NCBI GenBank assembly: GCA_016712715.1
Contig: JADJQM010000003.1
Location: 310,001 to 374,000, forward strand
Direction of reading: 5' to 3'
Length of the DNA stretch: 64,000 bases
Source: Rhodospirillaceae bacterium
GTDB lineage: Bacteria; Pseudomonadota; Alphaproteobacteria; Dongiales; Dongiaceae
Positions 53,999 to 62,621 of this stretch are shown in pieces. The translations under genes were made by a program, and so were the position numbers. Position 1 is the first letter of the stretch; each line of letters starts with the position of its first letter. Below the pieces are notes generated by a model. The model was given only the letters and a program-made list of their open reading frames with translations. It ran no database searches and was not told the origin of the DNA.

Positions 53999-54223
53999 AT
54001 GGAGCAGAATATGAGAGTGGCGCGCGTCAACGGCCTGATGTCACGCCTGATCAGATCGACGTTATGCCATTTCGCCAAACTCGGCGGCCGCCCCGCAAGC
54101 GCCGGCAAGGAGCACCGTGTGGACCTGGAATCGCTCTCGCCGCACATCCTGCGGGATCTCGGCATTTCGGCGGATCATGCCCGCGACCTCGCCGCCGGGG
54201 AGCGGGCGCGCTACCTAGGCTGA
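53999..54223 (+). CDS. DUF1127-like small protein
   Basis: A 74-residue basic protein ending SLSPHILRDLGISADHARD, the conserved tail of DUF1127 proteins. In alphaproteobacteria small DUF1127 proteins affect RNA maturation and phosphate or stress responses (family knowledge). The ATG at 53999 or one at 54011 (MRVARVNG) is possible. It overlaps the convergent peptidase stop by nine bases. Confidence 0.7.
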   Translation: MEQNMRVARVNGLMSRLIRSTLCHFAKLGGRPASAGKEHRVDLESLSPHILRDLGISADHARDLAAGERARYLG

Positions 54224-55264
54224 CCGCAGGGCCTTGACGGTCACCGATGCCTGGCGCGCCACGTCGAAACCGGCCGTCGTCACGGCCATGAACAGGGAGT
54301 TCAGGATCGACTCCTCCGTGGCCTCGATCGCGGCGAGGAACAGGGGCGACATCTGATCATTGGGAAGATCGGCAATCGTTGCCACCTGTCCCCGGCGCGC
54401 CGGCGTGCGGCGCACAGTCTCGGCGGTCGAAAAGGCCAGGGCGTAGTCCCCCGATCCGTTGCTGAGCGCGGCGCCGGTTCGCGCCAGGCCGCCAAAGCAA
54501 CGCTCGGCCAGGCGCCGGAGGTTGCGATCCGAGAGCGGCGCGTCGGTGGCAAGCACGATCATGATGGACCCATCCGTATCGGCGGCGGTGCATGCGCGCC
54601 GATCGCGCCCATCGATGCGCAAGGCGCCCCCGTAATTGGACTGCACCAAGACGCCGAGATCATAGGCCATACCGGCGACCTCGACCCGGCGGGAACTGGT
54701 GCCGATACCGCCCTTGTGCCCGAAGGCAACGGTGCCGGTCCCGGCCCCCACACATCCTTCCGCGACCGGGCCGGTCTTGGCGCTGTCGATCGCCGCGATC
54801 ACCTGCTCCGCCGTCGGAAGGGCCGCACGGATATCGTTGAGCCGACCGTCATTAGTCTCGCCCACCACCGCATTGAGCGATCCCACCCGCTCATTGCCGG
54901 GTTGGGCCAGGGTCCAGCGATTGACGCCCTCGATCGCCCGCCCTACCGCCAGGGTGTTGGTCAGGATGATCGGTGTCTCCAGCTCGCCCAGTTCCAGGAG
55001 TTGGGTCGACCCGGCGAGCTTGCCGTAGCCGTTCAGGATGGCGAGCCCGGCCGGCACTTTGTCCTGATAAAGGTTCCCGCCATGCGGCAGGATTGCGGTG
55101 ACGCCGGTGCGGGTTCGATCGCCCTCCTGAAGGGTCACATGTCCAACCCGGACGCCCGCCACATCAGTGATCGCATTCAACGCACCAGTGGGCAATTGCC
55201 CCGGCATGAATCCGAGTGTTCGCGCCCGTTGTGGCAAGGAACGATCAACCTCGGATATCCGCAC
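54215..55264 (-). CDS. P1 family peptidase (DmpA/BapA type)
   Basis: A 349-residue Ntn-hydrolase-like aminopeptidase. Motifs: NAITDVAGVRVGHVTL near the N-terminus, TGVTAILPHGGNLYQDKVPA, GYGKLAGSTQLLELGELETP, GAGTGTVAFGHKGGIGTSSR, and ATDAPLSDRNLRRLAERCF before the nucleophile region TGAALSNGSGDYALAFST. GTG at 55264 is chosen because GGGAG precedes it and the longer ATG at 55297 would lie inside the terminator of the upstream HU gene. Confidence 0.9.
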   Translation of the reverse strand: MRISEVDRSLPQRARTLGFMPGQLPTGALNAITDVAGVRVGHVTLQEGDRTRTGVTAILPHGGNLYQDKVPAGLAILNGYGKLAGSTQLLELGELETPIILTNTLAVGRAIEGVNRWTLAQPGNERVGSLNAVVGETNDGRLNDIRAALPTAEQVIAAIDSAKTGPVAEGCVGAGTGTVAFGHKGGIGTSSRRVEVAGMAYDLGVLVQSNYGGALRIDGRDRRACTAADTDGSIMIVLATDAPLSDRNLRRLAERCFGGLARTGAALSNGSGDYALAFSTAETVRRTPARRGQVATIADLPNDQMSPLFLAAIEATEESILNSLFMAVTTAGFDVARQASVTVKALRSA

Positions 55265-55280
55265 AGAGCTCTCCCAAATA

Positions 55281-55322
55281 CAAAACCCGCTCCGCACCGG
55301 GAATGCCGGTGCCGCAAGCGGG
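55281..55322 (-). terminator. Rho-independent terminator of the HU gene
   Basis: A two-part stem: CCCGCT/AGCGGG outside and GCACCGG/CCGGTGC inside, around loop GAATG. On the minus strand it is followed by TTTTG, about 75 bases past the HU stop. Confidence 0.8.
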
Positions 55323-55396
55323 CTCTGCTGTCAGTCATCGACTTAGGGTGGGAATCACCGGAGGGTCGACTAACGGACGATCACGAAAGTTCGGGT

Positions 55397-55729
55397 TTAG
55401 ATCGACTCTTTCAGTTCCTTGGCGGCGCGGAAAGCGATCTTCTTCGACGCCTTGATCTTGATGGCTTCGCCGGTGGCCGGGTTGCGGCCCATGCGCGCGG
55501 CGCGCTTGCGGACCTGGAGGATGCCCAAGCCGACGAGGCGGATCTTGGAGCCCTTCTTGAGCTGCTTGGCAACCGATGCGATGACGTCCGTCAGGATCGT
55601 CTCGACCTGCTTCTTCGGCAGTTCATGCGCCTCGGCGGCTTCGGCCGCGAGATGCTTCAAAGTGACGACGGCTTGTTTGCCGGCGGCGGCTTTCGGGGCG
55701 GCTTTTTTGGCCGCGGCTGCTTTAGCCAT
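55397..55729 (-). CDS. HU-family DNA-binding protein with Lys/Ala-rich N-terminus
   Basis: A 110-residue nucleoid protein. Residues 1-20 are a Lys/Ala tail (AKAAAAKKAAPKAAAGK) absent from canonical HU; the HU fold follows (LPKKQVETILTDVIASVAKQ), with the DNA-binding arm RKRAARMGRNPATGEAIKIK and the end KIAFRAAKELKESI. The tail resembles histone H1-like extensions seen in some HU variants. It is followed by a clear terminator. Confidence 0.93.
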   Translation of the reverse strand: MAKAAAAKKAAPKAAAGKQAVVTLKHLAAEAAEAHELPKKQVETILTDVIASVAKQLKKGSKIRLVGLGILQVRKRAARMGRNPATGEAIKIKASKKIAFRAAKELKESI

Positions 55730-55870
55730 GATCAGTAAACTCCTTGTCTTGCGGTTGATCCAATTCAGGTGACCACACCAACACGATCAATTCAACGATT
55801 CGCTGCGGCAAACCGTCAAAATTGCACTGGTACCAGCGATTTCCTGGCCGGAAGGGGGCTGCGACTCGGG

Positions 55871-56161
55871 CTACTCGACCTTGTAAACCGCCCTGTTCAC
55901 CACCGGCGGCATCTTGCTTGGATCGTCATCTTCGCGGCGACCGAGCATATAGGGGCACGGCCCCTCCCCCTGCAGCGACAATTCCATGCCCAGGGACTGG
56001 CCAAAGGCAATCAGCGCCTGCTCGTCGTCAATGGCCTGTTCCGTATAGGTATAGTCGTCTGCTTGGCGCCACAAGGCATAGCGAGCCATCAGCCATCTCC
56101 TGTCTTGGTCCTGCCGGAGCAGAACGTTCATAAAAGGCATTTGATACTCGCCATTAGCCAT
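55871..56161 (-). CDS. Hypothetical small protein
   Basis: A 96-residue acidic soluble protein with DDYTYTEQAIDDEQALIAFG and EGPCPYMLGRREDDDPSKMP. An internal ATG at 56089 (MARYALWRQADDY) is an alternative start. No family is recognised and neighbours give no clue. Confidence 0.45.
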   Translation of the reverse strand: MANGEYQMPFMNVLLRQDQDRRWLMARYALWRQADDYTYTEQAIDDEQALIAFGQSLGMELSLQGEGPCPYMLGRREDDDPSKMPPVVNRAVYKVE

Positions 56162-56356
56162 GAAACTGCCGAGGCCAGGATTTCCCTGATATCAAGTGCA
56201 CGCAGTGATCGTGCCCCTAGCCGGAACTAGTTTGCTGCACGGAGGTTCCATTCCTGTGAAAATCAAGTGATTGATGCCAATTCAGTCCGGCCTCGGCCAA
56301 CGTGAATTGAACGGCGCCTTCGACGCATGACGCCTAATGGATGGAGCTGGGGTTCA

Positions 56357-56575
56357 ATGAGATACGATATCTACCGTCGCGAGAATGCGATCATGGTGAT
56401 TGAAAGCGCCAAACCGCCCTTGGACGTCGATCTGCTCAAATGGACGCGTCTCTACATTTCGGCGACGCATTATGTCCTCGCCGGGAAGGCAAAGACAGTC
56501 GCCGTGATTGACGAGGAAATCAAAGCGCGGGGCATGAGCACCTTTCCCATGAAGGAAGGCGCGCGCAATTTCTAG
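56357..56575 (+). CDS. Hypothetical small protein
   Basis: A 72-residue protein beginning MRYDIYRRENAIMVIESAK, mixed alpha/beta in character (RLYISATHYVLAGKAKTVAV). GGGG lies a few bases upstream of the ATG at 56357; an in-frame start at 56327 is less likely. The family is unknown. Confidence 0.45.
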   Translation: MRYDIYRRENAIMVIESAKPPLDVDLLKWTRLYISATHYVLAGKAKTVAVIDEEIKARGMSTFPMKEGARNF

Positions 56576-56769
56576 AACCAGCACCGCCCGCACATCACTC
56601 AGATCCCATCAGGAATTGTGCCTGAAACTGGGTGCAGGCTATCGATGAGGGCACCCCTGAAGTTCTTTGAACGCCCGTAAAATAGCCTGCAAGTGCCGCA
56701 ATTGACAGGCAGAAGGAAGCGGGCGAGCCTGCCCACCCGCCACGAACGCGCACAGGGATTCGACGGCAG

Positions 56770-57942
56770 ATGAGCAACGAGTTTCACCGCACCAAACGCC
56801 TGCCGCCTTATGTTTTCGCTGAGGTCAACAAGCTGAAGGCCGCAGCGCGCGCCGCTGGTCGCGACATCATCGATTTCGGCATGGGCAATCCCGATCAACC
56901 GCCGCCCAAGCATGTCAGCGACAAGCTCGCCGAGACGTTGCAGGATCCGCGCGCGCATCGCTATTCCAATTCGCGCGGCATTCCTGGACTGCGCAAGGCG
57001 CTGGCTGCCTATTACGCACGCCGCTTCAATGTCGACATTGATCCGGAACGCGAGGCGATCGTCACCTTGGGATCCAAGGAAGGGCTCGCCAACCTCGCCC
57101 AGGCAATTACCAGCCCGGGCGATGTGATCCTGGCGCCCAACCCCTCTTACCCGATCCATGCCTTCGGCTTCATCATCGCCGGCGCTGCGATCCGCTCGAT
57201 CCCGTTTCGTCCCGGTCAGGATTTTCTGGTGGCGATGGACCGCGCCGTCCGCCATTCGGTGCCCAAGCCCCTGGCGGTCATCGTCAACTATCCCAGCAAT
57301 CCGACCGCCGAGGTCGCAGATCTCGATTTCTACCGCGAGGTAGTCGCCTTCTGCCGCAAGCACGGCATCTACATCATCTCCGACATCGCCTATGCCGAGA
57401 TCTATTTCGGCGACGAGCCGCCGCCCTCGATCCTGCAGATCCCCGGCGCCAAGGAGATAGCAGTCGAGTTCAGCTCGCTCAGCAAGACCTATTCCATGCC
57501 CGGCTGGCGGATCGGCTTCTGCGCCGGCAACCAGCGGCTGGTGGGTGCCTTGACCCGGGTCAAATCCTATCTCGATTACGGCGCCTTCACGCCGATCCAG
57601 GTCGCCGCGACCGCGGCGCTCAATGGGCCACAGGATTGCATCGACGAGATGCGCGCCCGCTACAAGAGCCGCCGCGACGTTTTGATCGAGGGTCTCAACG
57701 CCGCCGGCTGGCCGGTACCGGCCCCGCCTGCTTCCATGTTTGCCTGGGCACCCATTCCGGAACGTTACTGCGAACTGGGCTCGCTGGAGTTTTCCAAGCT
57801 GCTCATTGAAAAAGCCGGTGTCGCCGTGGCGCCCGGGATCGGCTTTGGCGAATATGGCGACGACCATGTCCGCCTCGCGCTCGTCGAGAACGAGCACCGC
57901 ACCAGACAGGCGATCCGGGCGATCAAGGCTGCACTTAGATAG
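56770..57942 (+). CDS. alaC: PLP-dependent aminotransferase, AlaC/LL-DAP-aminotransferase-like
   Basis: A 390-residue fold-type I aminotransferase. Motifs: IIDFGMGNPDQPPPKHV, ANPSYPIHAFGF-like ILAPNPSYPIHAF, VIVNYPSNPTAEV, and the PLP-lysine motif SSLSKTYSMPGWRIGFCAG; the C-terminal GFGEYGDDHVRLAL binds the substrate carboxylate. It is closest in style to AlaC, a glutamate-pyruvate aminotransferase. No promoter-specific signal was recognised. The specificity is inferred. Confidence 0.9.
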   Translation: MSNEFHRTKRLPPYVFAEVNKLKAAARAAGRDIIDFGMGNPDQPPPKHVSDKLAETLQDPRAHRYSNSRGIPGLRKALAAYYARRFNVDIDPEREAIVTLGSKEGLANLAQAITSPGDVILAPNPSYPIHAFGFIIAGAAIRSIPFRPGQDFLVAMDRAVRHSVPKPLAVIVNYPSNPTAEVADLDFYREVVAFCRKHGIYIISDIAYAEIYFGDEPPPSILQIPGAKEIAVEFSSLSKTYSMPGWRIGFCAGNQRLVGALTRVKSYLDYGAFTPIQVAATAALNGPQDCIDEMRARYKSRRDVLIEGLNAAGWPVPAPPASMFAWAPIPERYCELGSLEFSKLLIEKAGVAVAPGIGFGEYGDDHVRLALVENEHRTRQAIRAIKAALR

Positions 57943-58213
57943 GCGCAACCGGCGATATGACGGGCGAATTCCCGGAACATGCGTCGACCAGCGATGAACC
58001 ACCAAGACGCGTTAGGGTCCAGCTGTGTGTGGCTGCTCGAGCCGTCTGGGATACGCTCTCACCCCCCAATCGACATTTCCCGGAAGGACTGTAGACCTTG
58101 GGAGGGTGGAAAAGGTCACCATTCTTAAGGCCTTCTTCTGACCGGATCGTTTATGCTGTCTGTGCAATTGGCAGATTGGTCGTCAATCCCGCCATATGAT
58201 CAAAGGGCGCTGA

Positions 58214-58702
58214 ATGTCGACCGTCACCCCCTCGACAGATTATCCCAGAGAGACATCGCTCGCATTCCTGGAGCGCTGCTCACCACGCGACGCATCGTTC
58301 TATCGCTATTGGGATGGGAAGCGAAACGGCCGCGCCATGCCTTCTCGGGCCGACCTTGATCCGATCGAGATGAAGCAGTGGCTGCCGGGAATTTCGCTGA
58401 TCGATGTCGCCCATAATCCACGCAAACTCGTTTATCGCCTCATCGGCACCAAGATGATGGAACTCCGAGGTCGCGACGTGACGGGAATGACCGTCGAGGA
58501 AGGCTTTATCGGCTCGTCGCTGGTGGACGTATTGGAGAATTATCGCCTGGTCATAGAGGAAAAGAAGCTGGTCTATGATTGGGACCCGCTGCCTTCTCCC
58601 GATGGCTGGTTGCGCGAGCCCGAGGGCCTGTTGCTTCCCCTTTCTTCGGACAGGGAAAACGTCGACATGGTCATCATCTATGCTGAGGTTGAAAAAAGAT
58701 AA
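58214..58702 (+). CDS. PAS_5-type PAS domain protein
   Basis: A 162-residue paralogue of the genes at 21061, 22349 and 39101: GRAMPSRADLDPIEMKQWLP, ISLIDVAHNPRKLVYRLIG, MELRGRDVTGMTVEEGFI and the C-terminal LLLPLSSDRENVDMVI. It is followed directly by a strong terminator and converges on the FAD oxidoreductase gene. Confidence 0.88.
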   Translation: MSTVTPSTDYPRETSLAFLERCSPRDASFYRYWDGKRNGRAMPSRADLDPIEMKQWLPGISLIDVAHNPRKLVYRLIGTKMMELRGRDVTGMTVEEGFIGSSLVDVLENYRLVIEEKKLVYDWDPLPSPDGWLREPEGLLLPLSSDRENVDMVIIYAEVEKR

Positions 58703-58703
58703 G

Positions 58704-58746
58704 GGCCTGCCGGGCAGCACGTGGCATCCCGGCAGGCCACCTTTTT
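58704..58746. terminator. Bidirectional terminator between PAS_5 and FAD oxidoreductase genes
   Basis: A perfect 11-bp stem GGCCTGCCGGG (58704-58714) with CCCGGCAGGCC (58728-58738), followed by ACCTTTTT on the plus strand and by TTATCTTTTTT on the minus strand. It serves both converging genes. Confidence 0.9.
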
Positions 58747-60727
58747 ACAGTTCCAGCATGTCCCTGGGCGGGCCGGGGAAATCAGCAAACGCGGCTAGGC
58801 CGTCTGCATGTCCAAGCAGGTCGCGTACCGCACGCGCCGCCTGATCGATGGCCGAATGGGCGTAGGCATACGCACCAGAATCCGAATTGGCGATGGCGAC
58901 GCGGCCCCAGGGCTGCCGTGCCTTGACGATCGGCAATTCGCCATCCGGCCAGTATCCATCCCAGGGACGCATATATTCATAGGCATAGCCGTGGGACCAG
59001 CGATTGCAGGTAATGCCTTCGATATCCCGCGCCGGGTCGAAGCCGGCCTCGCCCAGCGCGCGGGTCAGCATGTCGCGGATCTCGCGCTCCATCTCCTCAA
59101 AGCTCATCGTCACCAGCGACTGTCGACCCGCGGCACATTGTTCGCGGGTTGAAACACCCGCTTCGCCGGTCAGCGGCACTTTCGACAGATGCAGGATGAT
59201 CGGATCACTGGGGTTCTCCGCGAATTTGTAGTCGCCCATGCTGACCGGGAAGTCGATCGACGCCCCATCCCAGAAACCGGACGGGCATTCGAAGCCGCCA
59301 ATACCGAGTTTCGCCATCGCCTCCCAGTTGCGCAGTTGCACATTGGTATAGATCAACGGCACCTTCACCTGGTCGTTGAGCGCGTCAATCTGCTCTTGCC
59401 CGAGTTCATCGGTGAGATAAGGGATGACTCGGTGCCAGCAGGCCAGCACCACATGCCCACCCCTGACAGCGTGCAATTTGCCATCATGATGGTAAGTGAC
59501 CTCTACCTCACGGGCATCGGCAATCGGCCCGTCATGCTTCACGCGCATCGCCGGCGCATTGATCCGAATGCGCACGGCATTCTCCGGCCGGTCAAGCATC
59601 GCATAGTCCACCGATGCCGTGGCGAGGCTTTCCATGCCGCGGACCGGGAAGGCATCCGGAACGAGGGCACGAAGCAGGGCACGGGCGACACCGGCATTGC
59701 CGTCCGGAAAGTGGAAGATATAGGGGTCGGGATCGGTGAGTGCGAGACGACCACTCGGGCTCATCGTCTTATAGGCCTTGTCGCCGAGATCCATGCCGTC
59801 GAAGCCCGGATTCCAGTTGCCCCAGGCGTCGAGCGCGGTTGTGCCGTCGATACCCATGCCGAAATAGCCTTCGGTCGAGTTCTGGAAATAGGCGACCAAT
59901 TGCGGGTCATAGCCGCAGATCTTGGTGAGAAAATCGGCATAGGTGGTTTCGGAGAGGATCTTCATTTTCTCTTCGCGCGATTTTTCCGGCAGGTAATCGC
60001 GCGGGGCATCGAGCAGCTCGATGAGATCCCTTTTTGCCTGCTCGTTGAGCGGCGTTTCGGGCACCCATTCGGCAGCCTTCTCGGTTTGCTTCACCAGCTT
60101 GTCGGCACCGAACACCTCCTTGCGGAACAGCACCGCCTCGCCCAGGCCCCGCTTCTCCGACCAGTCGCTGTCATAGAACACTTTGAACTTCTCGGTATCG
60201 ATATCGATATCGGCGAGGAGTTTCTTTACCGCGGGTGAAAAATAGCTTGGCGTCTGCAGCGATTGCGATCCACCATAGCCGATCAGCTTCTTTCCATTGC
60301 CTGCGGTGAATTCGTTGCGGCGCGCATGGCCGCCGAAATCATCCTGCGCCTCCAGAACCAGGACCTTGGCGTCCTGCCCGTGTTGCTGGCGGTAGAGATA
60401 GGCTGCCGCAAGACCGCTGATGCCGCCGCCGACGACGACAAGGTCGTAGCTCTCGTCCACGGGCTCCGGCGTGCCGGCCTTTTGCCAGAAGGTGTTGTCG
60501 CGCAACGCATGCATCACCTCCATCGCCCCGACATTGTGACCACGCAGGCCCGTGAGGCTGGGGGGATAAGCGGCATCGGCCGCCATCGCACGACGCGCGC
60601 CCGGCGCGGTCATACCGGCGCCATAGGCTGCAAGAGCCCCGGCCGTGACGGCAACGCCATTCATGAAATCGCGGCGGCTTATCTTGCGGTCCATGCCCAG
60701 GGCGCGATCACGTTCCGACATCGACAT
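58745..60727 (-). CDS. Tat-exported FAD-dependent oxidoreductase (spermidine dehydrogenase-like)
   Basis: A 660-residue flavoprotein. A twin-arginine signal (KISRRDFMNGVAVTAGALAA) points to periplasmic export of a folded protein. The FAD motif LVVVGGGISGLAAAYLYR is near residue 100, followed by VLEAQDDFGGHARRNEF, and the C-terminal IANSDSGAYAYAHSAIDQAA closes the FAD fold. Overall it resembles spermidine dehydrogenase of Pseudomonas. ATG at 60727 puts the Tat motif about 18 residues in. The substrate is inferred only. Confidence 0.82.
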   Translation of the reverse strand: MSMSERDRALGMDRKISRRDFMNGVAVTAGALAAYGAGMTAPGARRAMAADAAYPPSLTGLRGHNVGAMEVMHALRDNTFWQKAGTPEPVDESYDLVVVGGGISGLAAAYLYRQQHGQDAKVLVLEAQDDFGGHARRNEFTAGNGKKLIGYGGSQSLQTPSYFSPAVKKLLADIDIDTEKFKVFYDSDWSEKRGLGEAVLFRKEVFGADKLVKQTEKAAEWVPETPLNEQAKRDLIELLDAPRDYLPEKSREEKMKILSETTYADFLTKICGYDPQLVAYFQNSTEGYFGMGIDGTTALDAWGNWNPGFDGMDLGDKAYKTMSPSGRLALTDPDPYIFHFPDGNAGVARALLRALVPDAFPVRGMESLATASVDYAMLDRPENAVRIRINAPAMRVKHDGPIADAREVEVTYHHDGKLHAVRGGHVVLACWHRVIPYLTDELGQEQIDALNDQVKVPLIYTNVQLRNWEAMAKLGIGGFECPSGFWDGASIDFPVSMGDYKFAENPSDPIILHLSKVPLTGEAGVSTREQCAAGRQSLVTMSFEEMEREIRDMLTRALGEAGFDPARDIEGITCNRWSHGYAYEYMRPWDGYWPDGELPIVKARQPWGRVAIANSDSGAYAYAHSAIDQAARAVRDLLGHADGLAAFADFPGPPRDMLEL

Positions 60728-60937
60728 TATGTCTCTCCCATTTCGGTCGTTGCAGTTTCTTGAAGCGACAGAATGGCGCGCTGGCCACTCAATCGAGAAT
60801 GGCAATTCTGCCTTGGCTTGACCGGGGAAGCCATATGAATCGGGTCATGCTACGCGGCCCTTTGCTGGGCAGGCATCGGATCTCAGCTTGCGATGCGGCG
60901 TTCCATTGGGATGGGCTGTGTCGCCCAGGGAAGAAGA
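60728..60937. other. Boundary region left of the prophage
   Basis: About 200 bases between the FAD oxidoreductase start and the tRNA-like core. Open frames here are short and not gene-like. It should hold the promoter of the minus-strand oxidoreductase. Confidence 0.4.
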
Positions 60938-60956
60938 TGGTGGGCCCGGAGGGAGT
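60938..60956 (-). other. Possible tRNA 3'-end fragment / attachment core (attL)
   Basis: TGGTGGGCCCGGAGGGAGT reads, on the minus strand, ACTCCCTCCGGGCCCACCA, which looks like the T-arm end, acceptor stem and CCA of a tRNA. No rest of a tRNA lies beside it. This is the pattern left when a phage integrates into a tRNA 3' end; the phage genes begin about 170 bases to the right. The intact tRNA would be at the far, unseen end. Confidence 0.4.
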
Positions 60957-61080
60957 ACAGCCCTTCAAACAAACCAAGGCGGTAGGTTCGCAACCTGCCC
61001 TTGCCCCTTTCACTGAAAACAAATCCGTTTTTCTAGAAAGCGCAAACCATTTCGGTCGTCCGCCCGATCCGCAAATAGAG

Positions 61081-61113
61081 AACCCGGTGCCGCTGGCAGG
61101 CGGCAACCGGGTT
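61081..61113 (+). promoter_or_regulatory. Strong hairpin before the phage replication gene
   Basis: AACCCGGTGCCGC (61081-61093) pairs with GCGGCA-A-CCGGGTT (61100-61113): 13 base pairs with one bulged A. No T run follows, so a rho-independent terminator is unlikely. It ends 11 bases before the start codon and could mask the ribosome site. Confidence 0.55.
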
Positions 61114-61124
61114 GAAGACGCGTG

Positions 61125-61970
61125 ATGGGGCGTTATACAAAAATAGCCGCGTCGGCGGCGTTTGATCGGTCGATTTCCGCCGAGGCGTTCCGGGTCTTGG
61201 CCGCACTCGGAACATATGCCGACGCTGGAGGTGTTTGCTTTCCGTCGGTCTCTACAATCGCAGCGCGTTTGGGATTGTCGCGGCGCCAGATTCAACGCCA
61301 TCTCCGAGCCATTGAGGCGGCAGGATATTTGATTACCGAGACGCGCAAGCGGACGGACGGCATGGGCGGATTTGGCTCCAATGTCTATCGGGTATTTACT
61401 GAGGGCGATGCGTCATCCGATGACGCTATGCTCCCAGAGAATACGCCGTCAGACGATGGGCATGGCGTCACCGGACGGCAAGCAATGCGTCATCCGACGG
61501 CAGGCATGGCGTCATCCGAAGGCACTATCATAGCGTCATCCGGTGACGCCCTAATGTACCCATTGAAGGAACCCACTACGAAGGCGCCCAAGGTTAAGGG
61601 CGTCGCTAGTGCGCCGCCGACCGATAAGGCGACCCGAGGCTCTCGCTTGCCGGACGATTGGACACCAGGAGAGGTCGGCGCCGCCTTCGCCCGCGAGCTC
61701 GGCCTTGATCCCAACCGCGTCTTTGCCAGCTTCCGTGACTTCTGGCTCGGTGCTGCCGGCGCCAAGGGCGTCAAGGCTGACTGGCCTGCAACATGGCGTA
61801 ATTGGTGCCGGAAAGAGGCCGAGCGTCGTCCCGGCGGCGCACAGGGGCGGCCGGACCGATCCTCGGTGCTCATTGCGGCCGTCCGGAATGTCAACGCCGC
61901 TATAGACCGAAGGGCCGGCAGGGAGCGCCAACCGCTTTCGGATGCAGACTTTCCGGAGTTCCGGTCATGA
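61125..61970 (+). CDS. Phage replication initiator-like protein with winged-helix N-terminus (lambda O-like)
   Basis: A 281-residue protein. Residues about 18-65 form a helix-turn-helix (HTH_36 style): RVLAALGTYADAGGVCFPSV, IAARLGLSRRQIQRHLRAIE. A central low-complexity linker (about 95-145) contains imperfect Ala/Ser/Gly repeats such as GMASSEG and IASSGDA. The C-terminal part has SFRDFWLGAAGAKGVKADWP and TWRNWCRKE, typical of phage replication proteins. The linker is encoded by the iterons listed separately, as in lambda O. ATG at 61125 is preferred; GTG at 61122 is possible. Confidence 0.75.
   Translation: MGRYTKIAASAAFDRSISAEAFRVLAALGTYADAGGVCFPSVSTIAARLGLSRRQIQRHLRAIEAAGYLITETRKRTDGMGGFGSNVYRVFTEGDASSDDAMLPENTPSDDGHGVTGRQAMRHPTAGMASSEGTIIASSGDALMYPLKEPTTKAPKVKGVASAPPTDKATRGSRLPDDWTPGEVGAAFARELGLDPNRVFASFRDFWLGAAGAKGVKADWPATWRNWCRKEAERRPGGAQGRPDRSSVLIAAVRNVNAAIDRRAGRERQPLSDADFPEFRS
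61410..61549. repeat. Iteron array within the replication gene, candidate phage origin
   Basis: Copies of GCGTCATCCG (one GCGTCACCGG) start at 61410, 61465, 61487, 61509 and 61533. The last four are spaced 22, 22 and 24 bases, about two helical turns. The first (GCGTCATC-C-GATGACGC, 61410-61426) and last (GCGTCA-TCCGG-TGACGC, 61533-61549) copies are palindromic. Confidence 0.7.
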
Positions 61971-62087
61971 CCTCGACCGGATGCCGCACCCATAGCGAGG
62001 CCGGCTCCATTGGTTTTGGGTCCGTCCCCCCTCGACCGGTACGGGTGCTGAAAGACCCCGACATATCGCTAGTGAATGAGTCGGGAT

Positions 62088-62621
62088 ATGCCTAAGCCTG
62101 CGGTCCTAATCAGCAAGGCCGAGTTCGCTCGCCGCCATGACCTCACGACCGGTCGAATTTCGCAGTTAATCCATGAGGGCTTGCCGGTCACGCGCGGCAA
62201 GATCGACCCCAAGGCCGCCGACGCCTGGATGCAGGACAACCTCGACGAGGACCGCCGACGGGCCGCCAAGCCCCAGGGCAAGCCGGCAGGGGCCGCGCGC
62301 CGCAAGACAGGCGATCTCCCGGCCTATGCCGCCAGCAAGGCCCGCCATGAGGCATTGAAGGCCGAGCGGGTAGAACTCGACCTCGAGGTCAAGCGCGGCA
62401 GTCTGGTCGACCGGCAACGCGTCGAGTTCGCGGTATTCGACCGGGCGCGGCGGGAGCGGGATTTGCATACGGCTTGGGTTCTCAGAATTTCCCCGCTTTT
62501 GGCAAACGAGCTAAAGGTCGATCCGGCCAAGCTGCATACCCTACTAGCCCGCCATATGCGCGGCCATCTTGAGGAATTGGCGCAATTGACCCTCGCCGAT
62601 TTGGGCGCTTCCGATGCTTGA
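62088..62621 (+). CDS. Phage terminase small subunit (Nu1-like)
   Basis: A 177-residue DNA-packaging protein. It opens with a Nu1-style helix-turn-helix (LISKAEFARRHDLTTGRISQ), a linker, and a Lys/Glu-rich coiled segment (ASKARHEALKAERVELDLEV) that would bind the large subunit. An in-frame ATG at 62076 is an alternative start. It overlaps the large subunit start by eight bases. Confidence 0.85.
   Translation: MPKPAVLISKAEFARRHDLTTGRISQLIHEGLPVTRGKIDPKAADAWMQDNLDEDRRRAAKPQGKPAGAARRKTGDLPAYAASKARHEALKAERVELDLEVKRGSLVDRQRVEFAVFDRARRERDLHTAWVLRISPLLANELKVDPAKLHTLLARHMRGHLEELAQLTLADLGASDA

Noticed and set aside
60760..61125. 121-codon frame between the oxidoreductase and phage genes
   Set aside because: No family features; it spans the probable att core and the hairpin, and lacks a ribosome site.
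61410..61549. CRISPR-like array in the phage gene
   Set aside because: Repeats are about 10-16 bp with 22-bp periodicity inside a coding sequence, fitting iterons rather than CRISPR.
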